A DNA stretch of 64,000 nt from Microcebus murinus (Eukaryota > Chordata > Mammalia > Primates > Cheirogaleidae), in NCBI RefSeq assembly GCF_040939455.1, contig NC_134109.1, forward strand, positions 54,526,001 to 54,590,000. The letters run 5' to 3'. Under the pieces are notes generated by a model. The model was not told where the DNA came from. It did not search any database and saw only the letters and a list, made by a program, of their open reading frames with translations. This document shows, in pieces, positions 10,386 to 24,259 of this stretch (position 1 is its first letter; every line of letters starts with the position of its first letter). Both the position numbers and the translations under genes were made by a program.

Positions 10386-10784
10386 GTTGGCTGGAATATG
10401 GAGTAAGTGATCAGCCATTCTGACCATGCAGTTAAGGAAGGAAGAACAAAAAGACAAAAAGAATTATTTCCCTTCAATATTCAAGTTATTTAATTTCAAA
10501 TACTGCATATTTAATAAAAATAATAGTTATTTAAAATGGTATATAAAAAAATAATTTACTAAATTTTCCAAATGCAATTATACTAAGATTTTCATTAAAG
10601 TGAAAAAGTGTAAAGAAACAAAAGCATTAAAACAACTATAACTGAAAATGTCAAAGCATATACAACCTGAATAGATTTCAATTGGGACAACAGTAACACA
10701 AAGTGTCAGAAGATGAATAAATTGTAGAGTTTTTATAAGTAATTGAACTTAAGTTGTTATCAGCAAAATTAATAGGCTCTGAGG
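10386..10784. other. Unassigned AT-rich DNA
   Basis: No supported feature. This is the original flank of the composite L1 insertion. Confidence 0.5.
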
Positions 10785-10885
10785 CTTTGCTGTACAACAT
10801 TGTACCTATAGCCTGCAATAATGTACTATATATTTAACCCTTTTCAAGGGTAGGTCTCATGTTAAGTATTCTTAAAACTACAGTT
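10785..10885 (+). repeat. Old L1M 3' end fragment
   Basis: TGTACAACATTGTACCTATAG and GGTAGGTCTCATGTTAAGT followed by ATTCTTA match the 3'UTR motif order of old L1MA/L1MB elements. Short and diverged. Confidence 0.55.
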
Positions 10886-11555
10886 TTTACAAATTTAAAA
10901 TCAAGCAGGAATAGGATGGAAGGGATATATTGATATGTGGTCTACATTCACCTTTGTATATACACTATATTGATATTTATAAAACGTAAGTATATCAAAA
11001 CATATATTTTTCAATAATACAGAATAAAAATTTTAAATGATAACAGCATTGTGCAATGTTGTCAGCATTCTTTTCTTAGAAAGACACAAATAATGGTTAC
11101 CTTGTATTCAAGATTATTTTGAAATATATAAAATATATTTTGAACTTATTATATTGGGCAGATATTTAGTTTTGATCTGCTTTATATATCACTTTTTCAG
11201 TAACTTTGGGAATTTTTTGTCTTTTTATATAAATATATTTTCCATTTACATAATACAACTTTATGTATATTCAGTTCTTTATATTGATTGCATTGTTCAA
11301 ATCTTCTTTCAACTTATTTTCTTCACTAGATCTATTGAATTCTGAAAATAATGTCATAATGCCTTCTTCTTTTCTTGCATTTGCATGGTATGTATTAATA
11401 TTATTTTATGGGTTTTCAATATTTAGTACTTTGTTTTAAGAAAGACATCTGTATATAATGCATAGAAAAGTTGATTTAACCCAATTTGCAAATCTATCTT
11501 TTAAAATGAAAATTCATTTGCATTTAGTATGTTTCATTTTAATTATCTTATCTTA
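10886..11555. other. Unassigned AT-rich DNA
   Basis: No supported gene or repeat. The 63-codon frame at 11154-11345 has no recognisable motif. Confidence 0.5.
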
Positions 11556-12440
11556 TTTCATTTTTTAGTTTTTTTAATGTATGATTGATGTACAAAAATA
11601 CATTTAGGCACTATTTGATGAGTTTGGACATATGTGTATACCCATGATCTTATAACCATAATCAAAGTAATAAGATTATTCATAATCTCCAAGGTGTCCT
11701 TGTGTCTCTTTGCTTTCTTTCTGTTTTAAGAACACTTTAAATGAGATCTACCTTGTTAACAAATTTTTAAGTGCATAAAACTGTATTGTTAACTATGGAC
11801 ATTGTCTAGAACTAATTTATCTTGTATAACTAACTTTATAACCATTAAATAACTCTGAATTTCTGTCTTGGCTCAGCCATTTGCAATTACTGTTCTATTT
11901 TTTGCTTCTATAAATTTGTCTATTTTAGATACCTCATAGAAGTGAAATCTTGCAGTATTTGCCCATCTGTGACAGGCTTATTTCACTTAGCATAATATCT
12001 TCCAAGTCCATCCATATTGTTTTTAATGGTAGCAATATCTTTCTTTTTTCACACTGAATAATATTCCATTGTATGCATATGCATTTTTGTTTTTGTTGCC
12101 TTTTCTTTCTAGTGTCATACTCATGAAATTATTGTGAAGATCAATATCATTAAGCGTTTTTCCTGTGTTTTCTCTTTTTTGTGGGATTTTTCAGTTTTTT
12201 TCAGATTTTTTCAGATTTTTCAGATTTTTCAGTTTTAGATATTATGTTTAAGTCTTTAATCAATTTTGAGGTTTTTTTGTTTAATATATAAGAGAAGGGT
12301 CTAATTTTGCTTTCTTTTTTGTATGTGGATATCCAATTTTCCCAATACCATTTATTGAATAGAGTCTCCTTTCTCCTTTGTGTATTCCTGAAAGCTTTGT
12401 TGAAAATTGCAACACTCAAATCCTAGATTTTGCCAATATA
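11556..12440 (-). mobile_element. Old L1M 3' portion, internally deleted
   Basis: The plus strand reads as a reversed L1 3' region: TTTAGGCACTATTTGATGAG, TAACTATGGACATTGTCTAG, TAGATACCTCATAGAAGTG, TTTCACTTAGCATAATATCT and TGAATAATATTCCATTGTA. From about 12090 it jumps to the reversed ORF2 core. A minus frame at 12201-12419 holds TLFNKWYWENWIST, a conserved ORF2 motif. An imperfect TTTTTCAGA array lies at 12188-12233. The element is decayed and non-coding. Confidence 0.85.
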
Positions 12441-12444
12441 ATTT

Positions 12445-14107
12445 GGTACTTTTAGTTATAGGCTATTATTCTTTTTCCCTTACAATTTGACCCTTTTTAT
12501 TTAGGGGGGGGTATTTTCAAATAGAAATTCAATTTTTCAATTAAGAAGAAATATACCCATTATTTTATTATTTACTCTCCTGTCTCTGTTCCTTAGAGAG
12601 TGTTTCCTTTTTTTTTTTTCCCTCAAAGAGTGTTCCTAGGCTCTGAAATCTCTGTTGATGCAAGCATTAGAGATTCCAAAGCTCCCAAATAGCAATGTGC
12701 TACACTGATCCTAAAGAGTGAAATGCTTTCTGAGGACCCTATTGTTATTTGCAAAAGAGCATAAATGTTTAGTTTAGAACTCTTCCCTCTCTTCCTGCAG
12801 CAGATCTTGGTTCATGGGAGAACAAACTACTTTCCTTGTAGGCTTCTTTACAGATTATTACTCCTTTGACAATCTTAGCTTCTTTCATTGACACATTAAT
12901 TTGTCATGATTTGAAGGGAGAAATGTGTGATGGAGAGTATAAATTAGTAACCTGGAGATCTCGATAGACAATAATCAAGTTAATTAAATTTCATTAAAGG
13001 ATGTTATTTAATATTATAAAATGTGTTTTATTTAACTTCTATATTCTCTTTTGATCCAAATATAACTAGTCATATACTTTGGAGGGGCATTTTAAAATAT
13101 CTATCAAAAGATTTAACATTTTACTATGCAAATCTATTAATTTGATAGTCAAAATTTATATCAAAACATCACCAGAATACAGGTAGATTTTGATATTTTG
13201 TAACAAATTCATAAAATTACTCACATACAAATAAAAAATACAGCCTCCTCAGATGTCATCATCATCTACTGTTTACTTTCCCCTAGAAGTAAACAATATA
13301 TATTTTTGAATCATACTTTCCTAATGTTACATGACATTTAGATTTAAAAAACTCCACTTCTTTATTTCCACACACTATTATTGAAAATCTTATAGATTAA
13401 CCTCTGTAAAATTAAAATGAACCTTTTTTATTGATTATAATCTTTTGAATTGTTGCTATCTCAATGAACCCACTGTGTACTTTTAATTATAGCAATGACT
13501 TTTCAGCATTAACACCAATAATTCTATGAAAACTGCCTTAACTTGAATAATTTTCAATGAAAACACAAGACATGTAGGCATATTTTTATCCAAAACAAAC
13601 CAGAAAAGACCAGATTCTGGGTAATTTAATAGCTCAATGACTAAATTTTAGGGTGATATATTGTGAAACTACTAGAATGAACCAAACCAATTATATGTGA
13701 ACATAAAGATTAGTAAACTTAACATTTCCATTTTACTCTATATAAATAATTTTGTAATATACATTTTAAATAATGCATTATATGAAGATTCTTAAATGCA
13801 TATATTGAATTAAAATTCAATATAAAAGGTCAACTCTGAATATTCCCACAGCAGGTTCATTCTAAATTGATAGTGTTAGAAATAAGTGCACACAATCAAT
13901 GACATTCTGTTGAATTTTTAAAACCTAAATATAATATAAAAAAGCAATAGAATGAAGGTAAAACACTCCTTTTCTTCTTTGTTAACGTCAAGAATGTTAT
14001 ACTTATTAATGGCTTACTATAAGGGTTTAAATTACATGGCTTGATGGGAGATGACAGGACACAATAGTACATTTCATTTTCCTTTCCTTTAAAAATGCAT
14101 TTATATC
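12445..14107. other. Unassigned AT-rich DNA
   Basis: No gene, RNA or recognisable repeat. Confidence 0.55.
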
Positions 14108-14458
14108 TTTGCCTTATTCCATCAAGGTGTTCTAAGAAAATAGACTGTGTAATTTATAAACAATAGTAATTTGTTGCTCACAATTCTAGAGGCTGGGGAG
14201 ATCAAGTTTGAAGTGCCAGCAGATTTGATGTCTGCCAAAGGCTCACTTCTGCTCCACACATGTCAAGTTGTGGCTGTGTCCTCACATGGACACATTAAAC
14301 AAGACAGTAATTCAACTGCTTCTTTGAAGGCACTAATCTGAATCATAAGGTCTCTGCTGTCATAATCACTTCCCAAAAGGCTTTGTCTCTTAATATTATT
14401 ATATTGGGTATTAGGTTCCAAGATATTTATTTTGGTGAAACACTTTAGATTGCTATCG
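14108..14458 (-). repeat. MaLR (MLT1/MST-like) LTR
   Basis: The plus strand shows the reverse of a MaLR LTR: AGACTGTGTAATTTATAAAC, CTCACAATTCTAGAGGCTGG, GTGCCAGCAGATTTGATGTC, GTGTCCTCACATGG, AAGGCACTAATCTGAATCAT, AAAGGCTTTGTCTCTTAATA and the 5' end near AGATTGCTATCG. Almost the full LTR length is present but diverged. No internal region follows. Confidence 0.75.
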
Positions 14459-15116
14459 TAAAAAGTAACTATTATAAAATTTAGAAATATTCATAAATTT
14501 TATATTTTAGATTTTCAATCTATATTTATGACTTTAAATGGAAGTGTTGATAACAGGATGGTTGAGAATTTGTAGCTGATACCAAGCAATTGATTCCCTT
14601 ATGATTAATTTTATGCTCAGCAAAATCAATATTTGTTTCTTGCTTTCATGGGGCATTAAAAAAAGGCAGTAATGAATCATGCTAATGTCTTCCTGATTTA
14701 TATACATTACGAGTTAGTATAGCTGGTCAGTTGTGTTAGCTGACCTTTTCACCATCTAAATGTCTGTTCTCATTTTTAAACCAAATGGGCAAGTAATTGT
14801 CTTTCACTCTGAAATCAAGAAGCTAGGAAATATCTAAACTCCTGAGGCTGTATCAAGGACTGAAGTCAAAGGATTGATGCTACAGAACTTTGCCCTGCTA
14901 CTTCACTCAGGGATCCCCCAATCACTTGCTGTTTTTCAAACATGCACTCTCTATCTTGCTCTTACCGTAGCATATCTGAAGTTTGTCTTGACAAGCTTTC
15001 ACTAGATTACCTTACCACCTGCATACTGTGGAAATGGCATTTCCCATGAAAAAGATTTCCTTCCCAGTGATTTGGGTCCTGGATGGCTGGGAGCTACTGT
15101 TCGCAGAGGATTGAGT
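14459..15116. other. Unassigned DNA
   Basis: No supported feature. Confidence 0.5.
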
Positions 15117-15123
15117 AAAAACT

Positions 15124-15458
15124 GGCCGGGCGCTGTGGCTCACGCCTGTAATCCTAGCTCTTGGGAGGCCGAGGCGGGCGGATTGCTCAAGGTCAGGAGT
15201 TCAAAACCAGCCTGAGCAAGAGCGAGACCCCATCTCTACTATAAATAGAAAGAAATTAATTGGCCAACTGATATATATATAAAAAATTAGCCGGGCATGG
15301 TGGCGCATGCCTGTAGTCCCAGCTACTCGGGAGGCTGAGGCAGAAGGATCACTCAAGCCCAGGAGTTTGAGGTTGCTGTGAGCTAGGCTGACGCCACGGC
15401 ACTCACTCTAGCCTGGACAACAAAGCGAGACTCTGTCTCAAAAAAAAAAAAAAAAAAA
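15124..15458 (+). mobile_element. Lemur-type dimeric Alu SINE
   Basis: Complete dimeric Alu from GGCCGGGCGCTG to a 19-A tail, with the ATTAATTGGCCAACTGATATA middle segment. The B box has lost its CpG (GTTCAAAAC). Only a short flanking match (AAAAACT at 15117-15123 and after the tail) is seen. Somewhat more diverged than the copies at 1276 and 40174. Confidence 0.95.
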
Positions 15459-15699
15459 CTTTTGTCAAATGCATTAGCACAAATTTCCTTTCGAAATAAA
15501 ATTTAAAAAAAGATGTTTAGAAAATGTTACAATAATTAAAATTTAATTATGCACTAAAAGGTAGTAACTATAATTTTAATTAGATTTTATTAGGCACCTA
15601 TTATATGAAATTAAGTTATAAGTACTGTGTGAGATACAAAGAAGGAAAAACAACAGGAAAAAGAGAAAGAAGAGAATATTTCTCTTGGGAAAATATATT

Positions 15700-15842
15700 T
15701 GTTTTCAAATAATGATTCCTTCATTGATTACTTATGTAGACTTAGGCAAGTGGTTTAATATTTTTGACTCTCAATTGCTCACTTGAAAAATGCAGATAGT
15801 AACATGTAAAATCGGGTCATTATTAGAATTGAGTATATGTAC
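15700..15842 (+). repeat. MIR SINE fragment
   Basis: The order matches a plus-strand MIR: a TTACTTATGTAGACTTAGGC (acceptor-like 'tgtgaccttgggca' region), TGGTTTAATATTTTTGACTC, CACTTGAAAAATGCAGATAG and an AATTGAG end. Old and diverged. Confidence 0.6.
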
Positions 15843-17559
15843 AATATCCAACAGAGATCTGGCTGCAGGTTTCAGATGAAACCCAGAGAGCATAATGTTT
15901 TACCAATGATATATACTTTCCAAGGGGTTAAACAGAAGTCTTATTGGGAGCAGCATAGCAGGATACCCAGTATGGCCTGTGTAAAAAATATACTTACTAT
16001 ATTAGCAAAATATGTACTAAAAATTAGAAGGAGACCAGCTATCAACATTTATTAAAAATTGCATACAGAAATTAATTAAAATGCAGTATTGTTAAAGAAA
16101 TTAATTAAAATGCAGTATTGTTAAAGAGACAAAGTTCAATGCCAGTCCAAATGAGGCAAACTAGGGAAAAAATGTCAAGAACTAGCTGAGGTTTACTCTG
16201 TCTTACCAAGATCCTAATACTATGCCCAAAGTTGACTAATTGAACCTCTGGGGTAACAGTGTCCCGATTTCTCTGGAGTTAGGTTAACAGGGGAAAAAAG
16301 GTTTTTGGAGAGCCTCTGGAAGCAGGCCAAATCTCCTCTCAGGAGGGCACTTGATAACAAGATTTAGATTCAAAGGCTTCCAGATTTTTGTTTCTCTTTT
16401 TTAAGTTTTAAATTTCTAAGACAGAGCATATGATTGACTAAATTTGAGTCGTGCATTTGACCTTGACTCATGAATCATGGGAAGTAAAATCATGGGTGCA
16501 AACTTGTACAGTAGAGATACATTATATATACTGGATGTATTGGGGGCCGAATCCAGATAAGGAACACTTCACTGCAAGTCAAGCAGCTACTGCAAAAAAT
16601 GCTTAGTATACCCTGCACTGAATAAAAGACTTTTGTGAATTATAAGCTAGTTATTACTTCAGACAGATATTGCTTTTAAAACTTCACTCTGTACTTAAAT
16701 ATTCATTGATATGAGAAAACAGTTCTATTTTGAAAATAAATTTAACCTATGATAGAAAGGATGCAGTGTTACAGATTTGTAAATGCAGAGTAAAATTCCT
16801 AGATTTATGAAACCAAGTCAGATTGTCTATTTAAATCTTTAAAGAAGTATATTTTCTACATTTCATTTTCCTATTAAATATTTATTGTAGCTTCAGTGTT
16901 ACACTAAGAATGCCACTATAACTTACAGAAAAACTCATTATCTAAGATGGTAGACATAACAAACAAAAGAAATCCGACCACCTACTTCAGATTTGCTATA
17001 TTTTATTGCCCAAAGTCATAGTTTATATGGTGAGATAAAAAATACACCTAAGGGTACACTATAAAAAGAAATAAAAAATGTTGTTAGTCAAAAAAATATA
17101 TGATGATAATAACAATATTTTATTTCTCTATCACATAAAGTCTATACCATTTATCATTTCTAGACCAACATCCAACATCCCATATTGGCCATCTGGGTAA
17201 AGTTTCTGACATTATGTAGATGATTGACAGAAACTTTATTACACAGTGTACATATGCTTTCCTTGAGAATATTTCATATTTTTTATTCTATGCCATATGT
17301 TTTTAATCTTGGTGACAATTACTGCATTAACAGAGATTAAAGTGTGATTATCTAAAATTCTCCATTTACATTTTAGTCATTATTTGAAAATATAGGCAAA
17401 ATATTAAAAACATTTGAAAATTTCTGAAATGCTGAAGAAATTTTTCTACATGGCACAGAATATTTTAATTATTACTGTTATATTTTTCTACCAAGCCCTT
17501 TTATAATAGATAATTACTGAGAATTTTTCTATCTTTATAGACACTTAGGCCTTATTTAT
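15843..17559. other. Unassigned AT-rich DNA
   Basis: No supported gene or repeat, apart from the perfect tandem duplication listed at 16068. The 72-codon frame at 15837-16055 has no recognised domain. 16220-16370 is GC-richer but unassigned. Confidence 0.5.
16068..16125. repeat. Perfect 29-bp tandem duplication
   Basis: The 29-bp unit beginning GAAATTAATTAAAATGCAG occurs twice head to tail (16068-16096 and 16097-16125) with no mismatch. This suggests a recent slippage or local duplication. Confidence 0.9.
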
Positions 17560-17564
17560 TGTAT

Positions 17565-17715
17565 TCGACAAGCATCTATACAGCATTTGTTATGTGCCAC
17601 GTACTATTCTAAGTGATACTTAAGTATAAAGTGAATACTCGTTATATCTATTCTATGGATGAGGAAACTGACACAGAGAAAGTTTTCTTGATTTGCCCAA
17701 TTGCCAAAAATGGCA
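17565..17715 (-). repeat. MIR SINE
   Basis: The plus strand reads as reversed MIR: GCATTTGTTATGTGCCACGT, ACTATTCTAAGTGATA, then GGATGAGGAAACTGACACAG, TTGATTTGCCCAATTGCC and TGGCACAGCC. Most of the core is present. Confidence 0.75.
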
Positions 17716-19590
17716 CAGCCATTTATGTAGATGTGTAAAATGCAAATTAAACATAATTTAATATAGTTTAATGTAACTAAACTATAATAATTACACTTTA
17801 TTATAATTTAATAATAGGCCTGAAGCCTAGAGAAAGTCAAATAGAGGGTAGTTTAAATATTTTTATTCTATTAATTTATATTAACTTCTCTATAGAGAAA
17901 TGTGCTAACTTACATAAGAGTTTTTAGCGTTGTGCTAAATTATTGTCCTTAGTGAGATATTCTGCTAAATATAAGTTGATATACCATGGTATTAAAACTC
18001 TACTAAATTTTTTATATAAAATTTACATAAAAATCTGATTTATTTGTATGGTAATAAATATAATTTCCCTATCTCTTGAAATAGAAAGAAAAGTACTTTC
18101 ATTAACATATATAATTGAAAAAGTAAATGTTACATATTTAAATGTTACTTTAATTCAAAGTCCTCTTGTGTATATTCTCTCATGGACCTGAAACTGACCA
18201 TTTCTGTTCCATAATTTTGTGTCTGCTTGCTTTTTTTTACAATATAGTCTTACATGCCTAGATAAAGTTTTACTCTTTTTCCTTCTAAAAGAGTTCAAAA
18301 ATGTTTATTTCAAAAATTCATTGGTGTTTAAGAGTCAAGCAATATAATGTATTTAAAATGTTCTTTATTTGGAGTTGTATGACTAAGAAACTGAACTATA
18401 TTTGATATATGCTACTATCTCATATGTGATACTATCAGTATGATGTACTGTTAAACCTTTTGATACTTTAATTAAACATTACCTATGAATCTGTTTTCTC
18501 CTCTTCTAATCACTAGAATTTGTTATCATTCATACAAAAAAATCAATTCTGATCCTGTAATTAATAATCTGCTAGAGCAATGCTTAATACATGTCAGAGT
18601 TTTATTTTTAAAAAAAGATACATTGATATCTCTAATTAAATAAAGTCAGTATAATTTACCAACCGAAATACTGAATTTTAATTTTGCCTAGGGGTAGCTT
18701 TAGGGCATCATTTAAACCAATAGCTTACCACCTAAACAACTATCAAATCAAAGGCTGTTAGCTAATCCTCAGTAGGAAACTAAAGGTTTGAAGTTTCCTA
18801 AAACACCCCTGAGGTGAAGATTGATGATTATTTTATCCAAATAAATATGAGTTAGATTTATTTTTTTTTTAGTGTCTGTGTCTAGAACATTAGTACTATG
18901 AATTCATTTACTCTACAGTTTGTTTTCAGTATAAGAATACTACAGCAAGAAATTCAAATTAGGAAACTTCTGGAGAAAGAACTTAACTGAAGTTGAGATC
19001 CCATTACCTTTCAAGAAAAAGAAATTTCTAGCCAAGACTAATCTTATAAATGTACTCATTATTTAAATCACTGATATAAGTCATAGGTATGCTATTGTTT
19101 TACCAAAAAACAACTCATTTCATTCAATAAGCAATTTTGAATGAAAACAATAAAAGTTACCAGATATTTACCAACAAAGTGTTATTTTAATGAACCATAA
19201 AATTATGATTTGTTATTGCCATACAATAATTTTCCTGATAACTTGTGGGATAAGGCAGAACTAATTACTTAAGCATCCTATGAATATATATTCTCAATAT
19301 TTACTTAGATTCCTAAAAATGGTTTAGTATTTTTAAAACCTTGAAAGCCATACTGCTTGACATAATGGCACCTCTTTGGTTGTCTCACCCATACCCTTGT
19401 TATTGGGATTATGTTTCTTTGATTTCTAACTCCTATCACCAGTGTCCCTTTGCCTTTTGGCTTTCTCTGGCTGTCAGAGCCTGCTCTTCTCACAGGCAAG
19501 GCATGCAGGAAGGGCCCAGGAGTTAAATATCCTATCTCTAAGAAACACTCTACAAATGACTTATAGAACCAAACTTAGGAAAGCACCCTA
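17716..19590. other. Unassigned AT-rich DNA
   Basis: No supported gene or repeat. Overlapping antisense frames near 19305-19526 share no recognisable domain. Confidence 0.5.
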
Positions 19591-20335
19591 ATCATCAGGG
19601 AAATGCAAATCAAAACGACAGTGAGATATCACTTATCTCTAGTAAGAATGGCCTTTATCAAAAATCCCAAAACAATAAATGTTGGCATGGATGCAGAGAG
19701 ATAGGAACACTCATACACTGCTGGTGGGATTGCAAACTAGTGCAACCTCTGTGGAAAGCAATATGGAGATATCTTAAAGAAATACAAGTAGAACTACCAT
19801 TTGATCCAGTAATCCCATTTCTGGGCATGGACCCAAAAGAAGAAAAGACATTCTATAAAAAGACATCTGCACTAGAATGTTTATAGCAGCACAATTGCAA
19901 AGATGTGGAAACAACCCAAGTGTCCATCAATACATGAGTGGATTAATAAAATGTGGTTTATGTATATCATGGAATACTATTCATCTATAAGAAACAATGG
20001 TGATATAGCACCTCTTGTATTTTCCTGGATAGAGCTGGAACCCATTCTACTAAGTGAATTATCCCAAGAATGGAAAAATAAGCACCACGTGTACTCACCA
20101 TCAAATTGGTTTCACTGATCAATACCTAAGTGCACATATACTAATACCATGTATCAGGTGTCAGGCAAATGAGAAGGGGAAGGAGAGGATGGGTATATAC
20201 ATACATAATGAATGCAGTGCATACTGCCTGGGGGATGGGCATGCTTGAAGCACTGAGGGGGAGGGGGCAAGGACAATATACATAACCTGAACATTTGTAC
20301 CCCCATAATATGCTGAAATAATAATAATAAAAAAT
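19591..20335 (+). mobile_element. 5'-truncated L1: ORF2 tail and 3'UTR
   Basis: Starts inside ORF2 at CTAATCATCAGGGAAATGCA. It includes the reading for ...[15 protein letters not shown] 'CATACACTGCTGGTGGGATT', then an open stretch at 19903-20118 with [21 protein letters not shown] and the ORF2 stop after SNWFH. The G-rich 3'UTR follows (20165-20275), with ACATTTGTACCCCCATAATA and an AATAATAATAATAAAAAA tail. Several substitutions disrupt earlier ORF2 codons. No clear target-site duplication. Confidence 0.92.
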
Positions 20336-23300
20336 TCTACTAGAGTCCTTACCAAGATGGTCTCAAAAAGTTGCCCTCTACTTGACTAAATTTTAAGCAG
20401 GCTTCTTGCTTCTTTCAGACCCCTGACTTCCTTAGTGTATTTACCTTAGGAAATGATTAGTTATTCTCCAAAGATTCTCAGAGGAAGAAAGAAATGGGAA
20501 AAGAAAAGCATAAAGGAGAAGTGGGAGGGAGGGAGGCCTATTCTAAGCAAACATGAAATTACGAAAGACTAAGTATGTTAATTCTGCAAGCAGGTGAGAT
20601 AGTGTAGCTCCATGACAATATATTTTGAAACTAAACACATACATAAGAGAGAGAATTTGTAAGCCAACATAAAAGATAATTGGGGATTTTGAGAATTCCT
20701 TCAAGTCATACAACAAACAAAGTCAGTAACAAATATTCACAGAAGTAAAAAAACAAACTGAAGTTCACTAAATTAAAGCAGGTGATGTTTCATTTGGACA
20801 GAAAGTTCAAAGAAGTCGCTGTTCAATGTTTCTTCTATTCTAGTCCAATATACTTCTCAAATGAAGAATTTTTTAATGTCAAATATTTACCAAAGTGGCC
20901 AATGTGATTTCAAGTTGTCTTTTATTAAATTATTCCAATTAGAGAGATATGTATATGAATTAAAATTGCAGGGCAATTGACACCTGGTTCAGACAGACAA
21001 ACAGACTAAGAAGATTCCATAAGAACAGAACATGCTACTAAGAAGTATGTTTGCCAAATTTTGCTTTTGTGGAACCTCGTTAAACCTAATCATCACCAAA
21101 TAAAGACCCAGGTGAAATTATATAACGTAATTCTCAGGGACACAACAACAACAAAATTGTGGGAATTGTTATGAAATTTTTTATAGACCCTGGCATATGA
21201 CACCAGTTTGATAAAATCGTCTGATTTTTTTTTTTTTTCAGATCCTGGCACTAGGTCAAGAGAAAGAATAATTGGATCTAGAACTGTCCTCTTCTTTCTC
21301 CTTATAGACTCACAAGAAAATATGACAAGGTCTTTCAAAGAGTAAAAAGTAGTATTGTTAAAACACAGGCAGGTTACCAAATAAATAATAGTTTTAAAAT
21401 ATGAGCATATGCCAAAGGCAAATAATAGTCATACACTCCCCAAAATGTAAAATGTCACTAGTCCTCCAAAATAAAACATTATAATTAGTAATAAAAACAC
21501 AAAGAACATTTCCAAAAACAATCTTGGCAGAATGTCAGTTTTAAGGTTAGTAAATGATAACTAAAAATATGGAAATATTTAACTAGTATTCTCAATGGGG
21601 AAACAATTAAAATAAACTATTTGAAAATTAACAAGACATAATATTAACAGATTTTGTTATATATCATTAACACTGGCTACTGGCTCCTACCACTCCCAAA
21701 ATAAAAATATTGACACAACTAGAAAATATTAGTAAAAATCACAACTTGGCATTGATGTTTTTTACAGAACAATAAAGACAAATATTACAACAGAAAAATA
21801 AAGACAGGGACAAATGCAGATAACTTATATAAGAAGTAAATATATTTAATAAATATTTTGATATTAACTGTAGAATTTATAGAAAATTGCCACAACTAAA
21901 CCACAATGAAACTTATTTTTCATTAATATTTATGGCTTATGAATAATTCTTATACATTACTTTGGGAGAATACATTGATTTGGCTCCTTAAAAACTTTGT
22001 TATACATATTAAAAGCAATAAAGGTTTGAATATTTGATATTTTTGCAATTTTATGAGTTGATTTTTGGTGAAAATTTAGATGTAATCGAAATATTACAGT
22101 AATGTTTATAACAGACTTATTCGTAATTCACAAAAAATTTTAAAATTTGAAATAGCCAAACAGGAGAATGGTTTAACCAATTGTCATATACCTATAAAAG
22201 AGAAAAATATAGCCATTGAAACCATGTAATTTTTACTTTAATTAGAAAAATGTTCAGAACATAACAAATATATAAGTAAAGCAATAGAACTTCTTATTTA
22301 CACAGTAAGATCTTAATTTTGTTATGTATGCACAATGTGTGTGTGTGTGTATATATATATATGTGTATGGAACCAACTTTAACATTAGTTCTAGCCTCTA
22401 TATTTGTGATCTGCATATGTATTTTTAAATTCTTTCCAACTTTTTCCATATTCTAAATGATATATACTGAACAAATATTATGTTCATAATCAGAAAACAA
22501 CAGATGTTAGATTTTCTAAAAAACTACAATTTTAGGAAAAGAAAGAAATTACTAACAGCCATAGACATTTTTAGAGTCAGAGATATTTTTATAACTATGA
22601 AAGCAATTTGTGAGATTTAATAGCTGGATTTACATTATAAAAGACAGAAATATGTATTTTTAAATTATTGAAATGCTCTTTTGAATAAGCATGCTATCAT
22701 TTCTTAATAATTTCTTAAATAAAGAAAGAAATGGAGTCAGGGTAATAACATAGCAGGAAATCAAACTAATTACCACACCCAGCATGGAATTGTTTCAAAG
22801 GATACTTTTAAAGTTAGAAAGCATTTTTAAGGGTATTTCAAAGTTCTGTCTTAAAACATAAACAAGAAAATAAAAGCCAAAAGCAATGCTTGTACTGTGA
22901 TTTCTCTGTATATTTTAATGTGCTTGGAATAAAAATTGTTTCTGTTTAGCTGATCAAAGCTGTTTTAGTTTTCTTAAGAAGGTAGAAGAACTTCACCTGT
23001 GAATTTTTATAGAAGCCTGGGGAAACACTCAGCAGGATCTAACTTTTTGTTGTGGGTAAAAAACATTTTTCCCATTATGTAAAAGTTTGTTCTTTATTTG
23101 GAAGGAGGAATCCCCTGGTGAGGTGAGTTTTAGTAGAAAAAACACAGTAAAACATACATCTTGAGAGTGGAAGGCATCAAAGTCAGGTATGAACAATTGA
23201 AGATCTATTCATCATCTATATTATCAAAAATAATGTTCTCTCAAAGAAAATGACACAATCTTGCAAAAGTATACTTGAATGCAAAACATTTAGCTTGTCT

Positions 23301-23582
23301 TCATTTTAGAATAGTGTTTATGAGTCTTATATGATGCTAAGTTTAAAATCCCTGATTGCATTATCCTTCCTATATCATTTAATCAGTGCACAGCAATATC
23401 CATTTTATATCCACTTTTGTATGCTTGATATGATATCTTAAGCCACACAGGATTCAGAGACAATTCACAAAAGATATGATCTCAAATTTGATGATGGGTT
23501 TTTTTATTGTTTCTTTCAAATAAAAATTATTTTAAAAATGAAGTTAATATTTTTATAAGATGTTTAAGGAAGTATTCATACT
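20336..23582. other. Unassigned AT-rich DNA with one microsatellite
   Basis: No gene, RNA or known repeat recognised. 22336-22368 is a compound (TG)n(TA)n microsatellite. Short frames such as 21093-21380 on the minus strand have no motif. Confidence 0.5.
22336..22368. repeat. (TG)n(TA)n microsatellite
   Basis: About seven TG units followed by about six TA units and a TGTGTATG remnant. Confidence 0.9.
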
Positions 23583-24030
23583 TGTATTATGGGTGAATTA
23601 TGTCCACTGAAATTTATGTCAAAGGCCTAAGCCCCAATACTTCAGAATCTGATCTTGATTGGAAATAGGGTCATTGCACATGTATTTACCAAGATGAAGT
23701 CATACTGCTGTAGGTTAGGCTCCTAGTCCAGTATAACTGATGTCTTTATAGAGAGGTAAAGTTTGGACACCCATTCAAGGATGATATCATGTGAACCATG
23801 GAATTATGCCACCACAGGCCAATAGTCATCAAAGATTGCTGACAAACCACCAGAAGCTAGGAGAGAGGCATGGAACAAATCCTTCCCTGGAGTCTTCAGA
23901 GTTAGTATTGGCTCTGCTGATACCTTACTCTTAGACTTCTAGTCTCTAGAAATATGAGATAATAAATTTATATTGTTTATACCACTTAATTTGTGGTATT
24001 TTGTTATAGCAGTCCCAGAAAACTAATATG
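23583..24030 (+). repeat. MLT1-type MaLR LTR, near full length
   Basis: Begins TGTATTATGGGTGAATTATG and contains CCTAAGCCCCAATACTTCAG, TTGGAAATAGGGTCATTGCA, AGATGAAGTCATACTG, GCTGACAAACCACCAGAAGC, TAGGAGAGAGGCATGGAACA, ACTTCTAGTCTCTAGA and AGATAATAAATTTATATTG. It ends TTTGTTATAGCAGTCCCAG with AACTAATA. The order and ends match MLT1. No proviral interior. Confidence 0.85.
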
Positions 24031-24259
24031 ATCACCAATGGAATAAATGTCATAGAACAATGTTTTTAAAATTTAGTATTACGAGTATTACATAAAGTAG
24101 AGATCAAGATTGACAGAGCAAGTTTGCTACAGACATTTAATACAAGACAGTTCTGACTGATTTATAACATTTTTCAAAATACTATCTAATTATACTTGGG
24201 CAGATGTAATGGTATATGTAATTACATCCATTGCTTTATGAGTCTTATAAAATTATATA

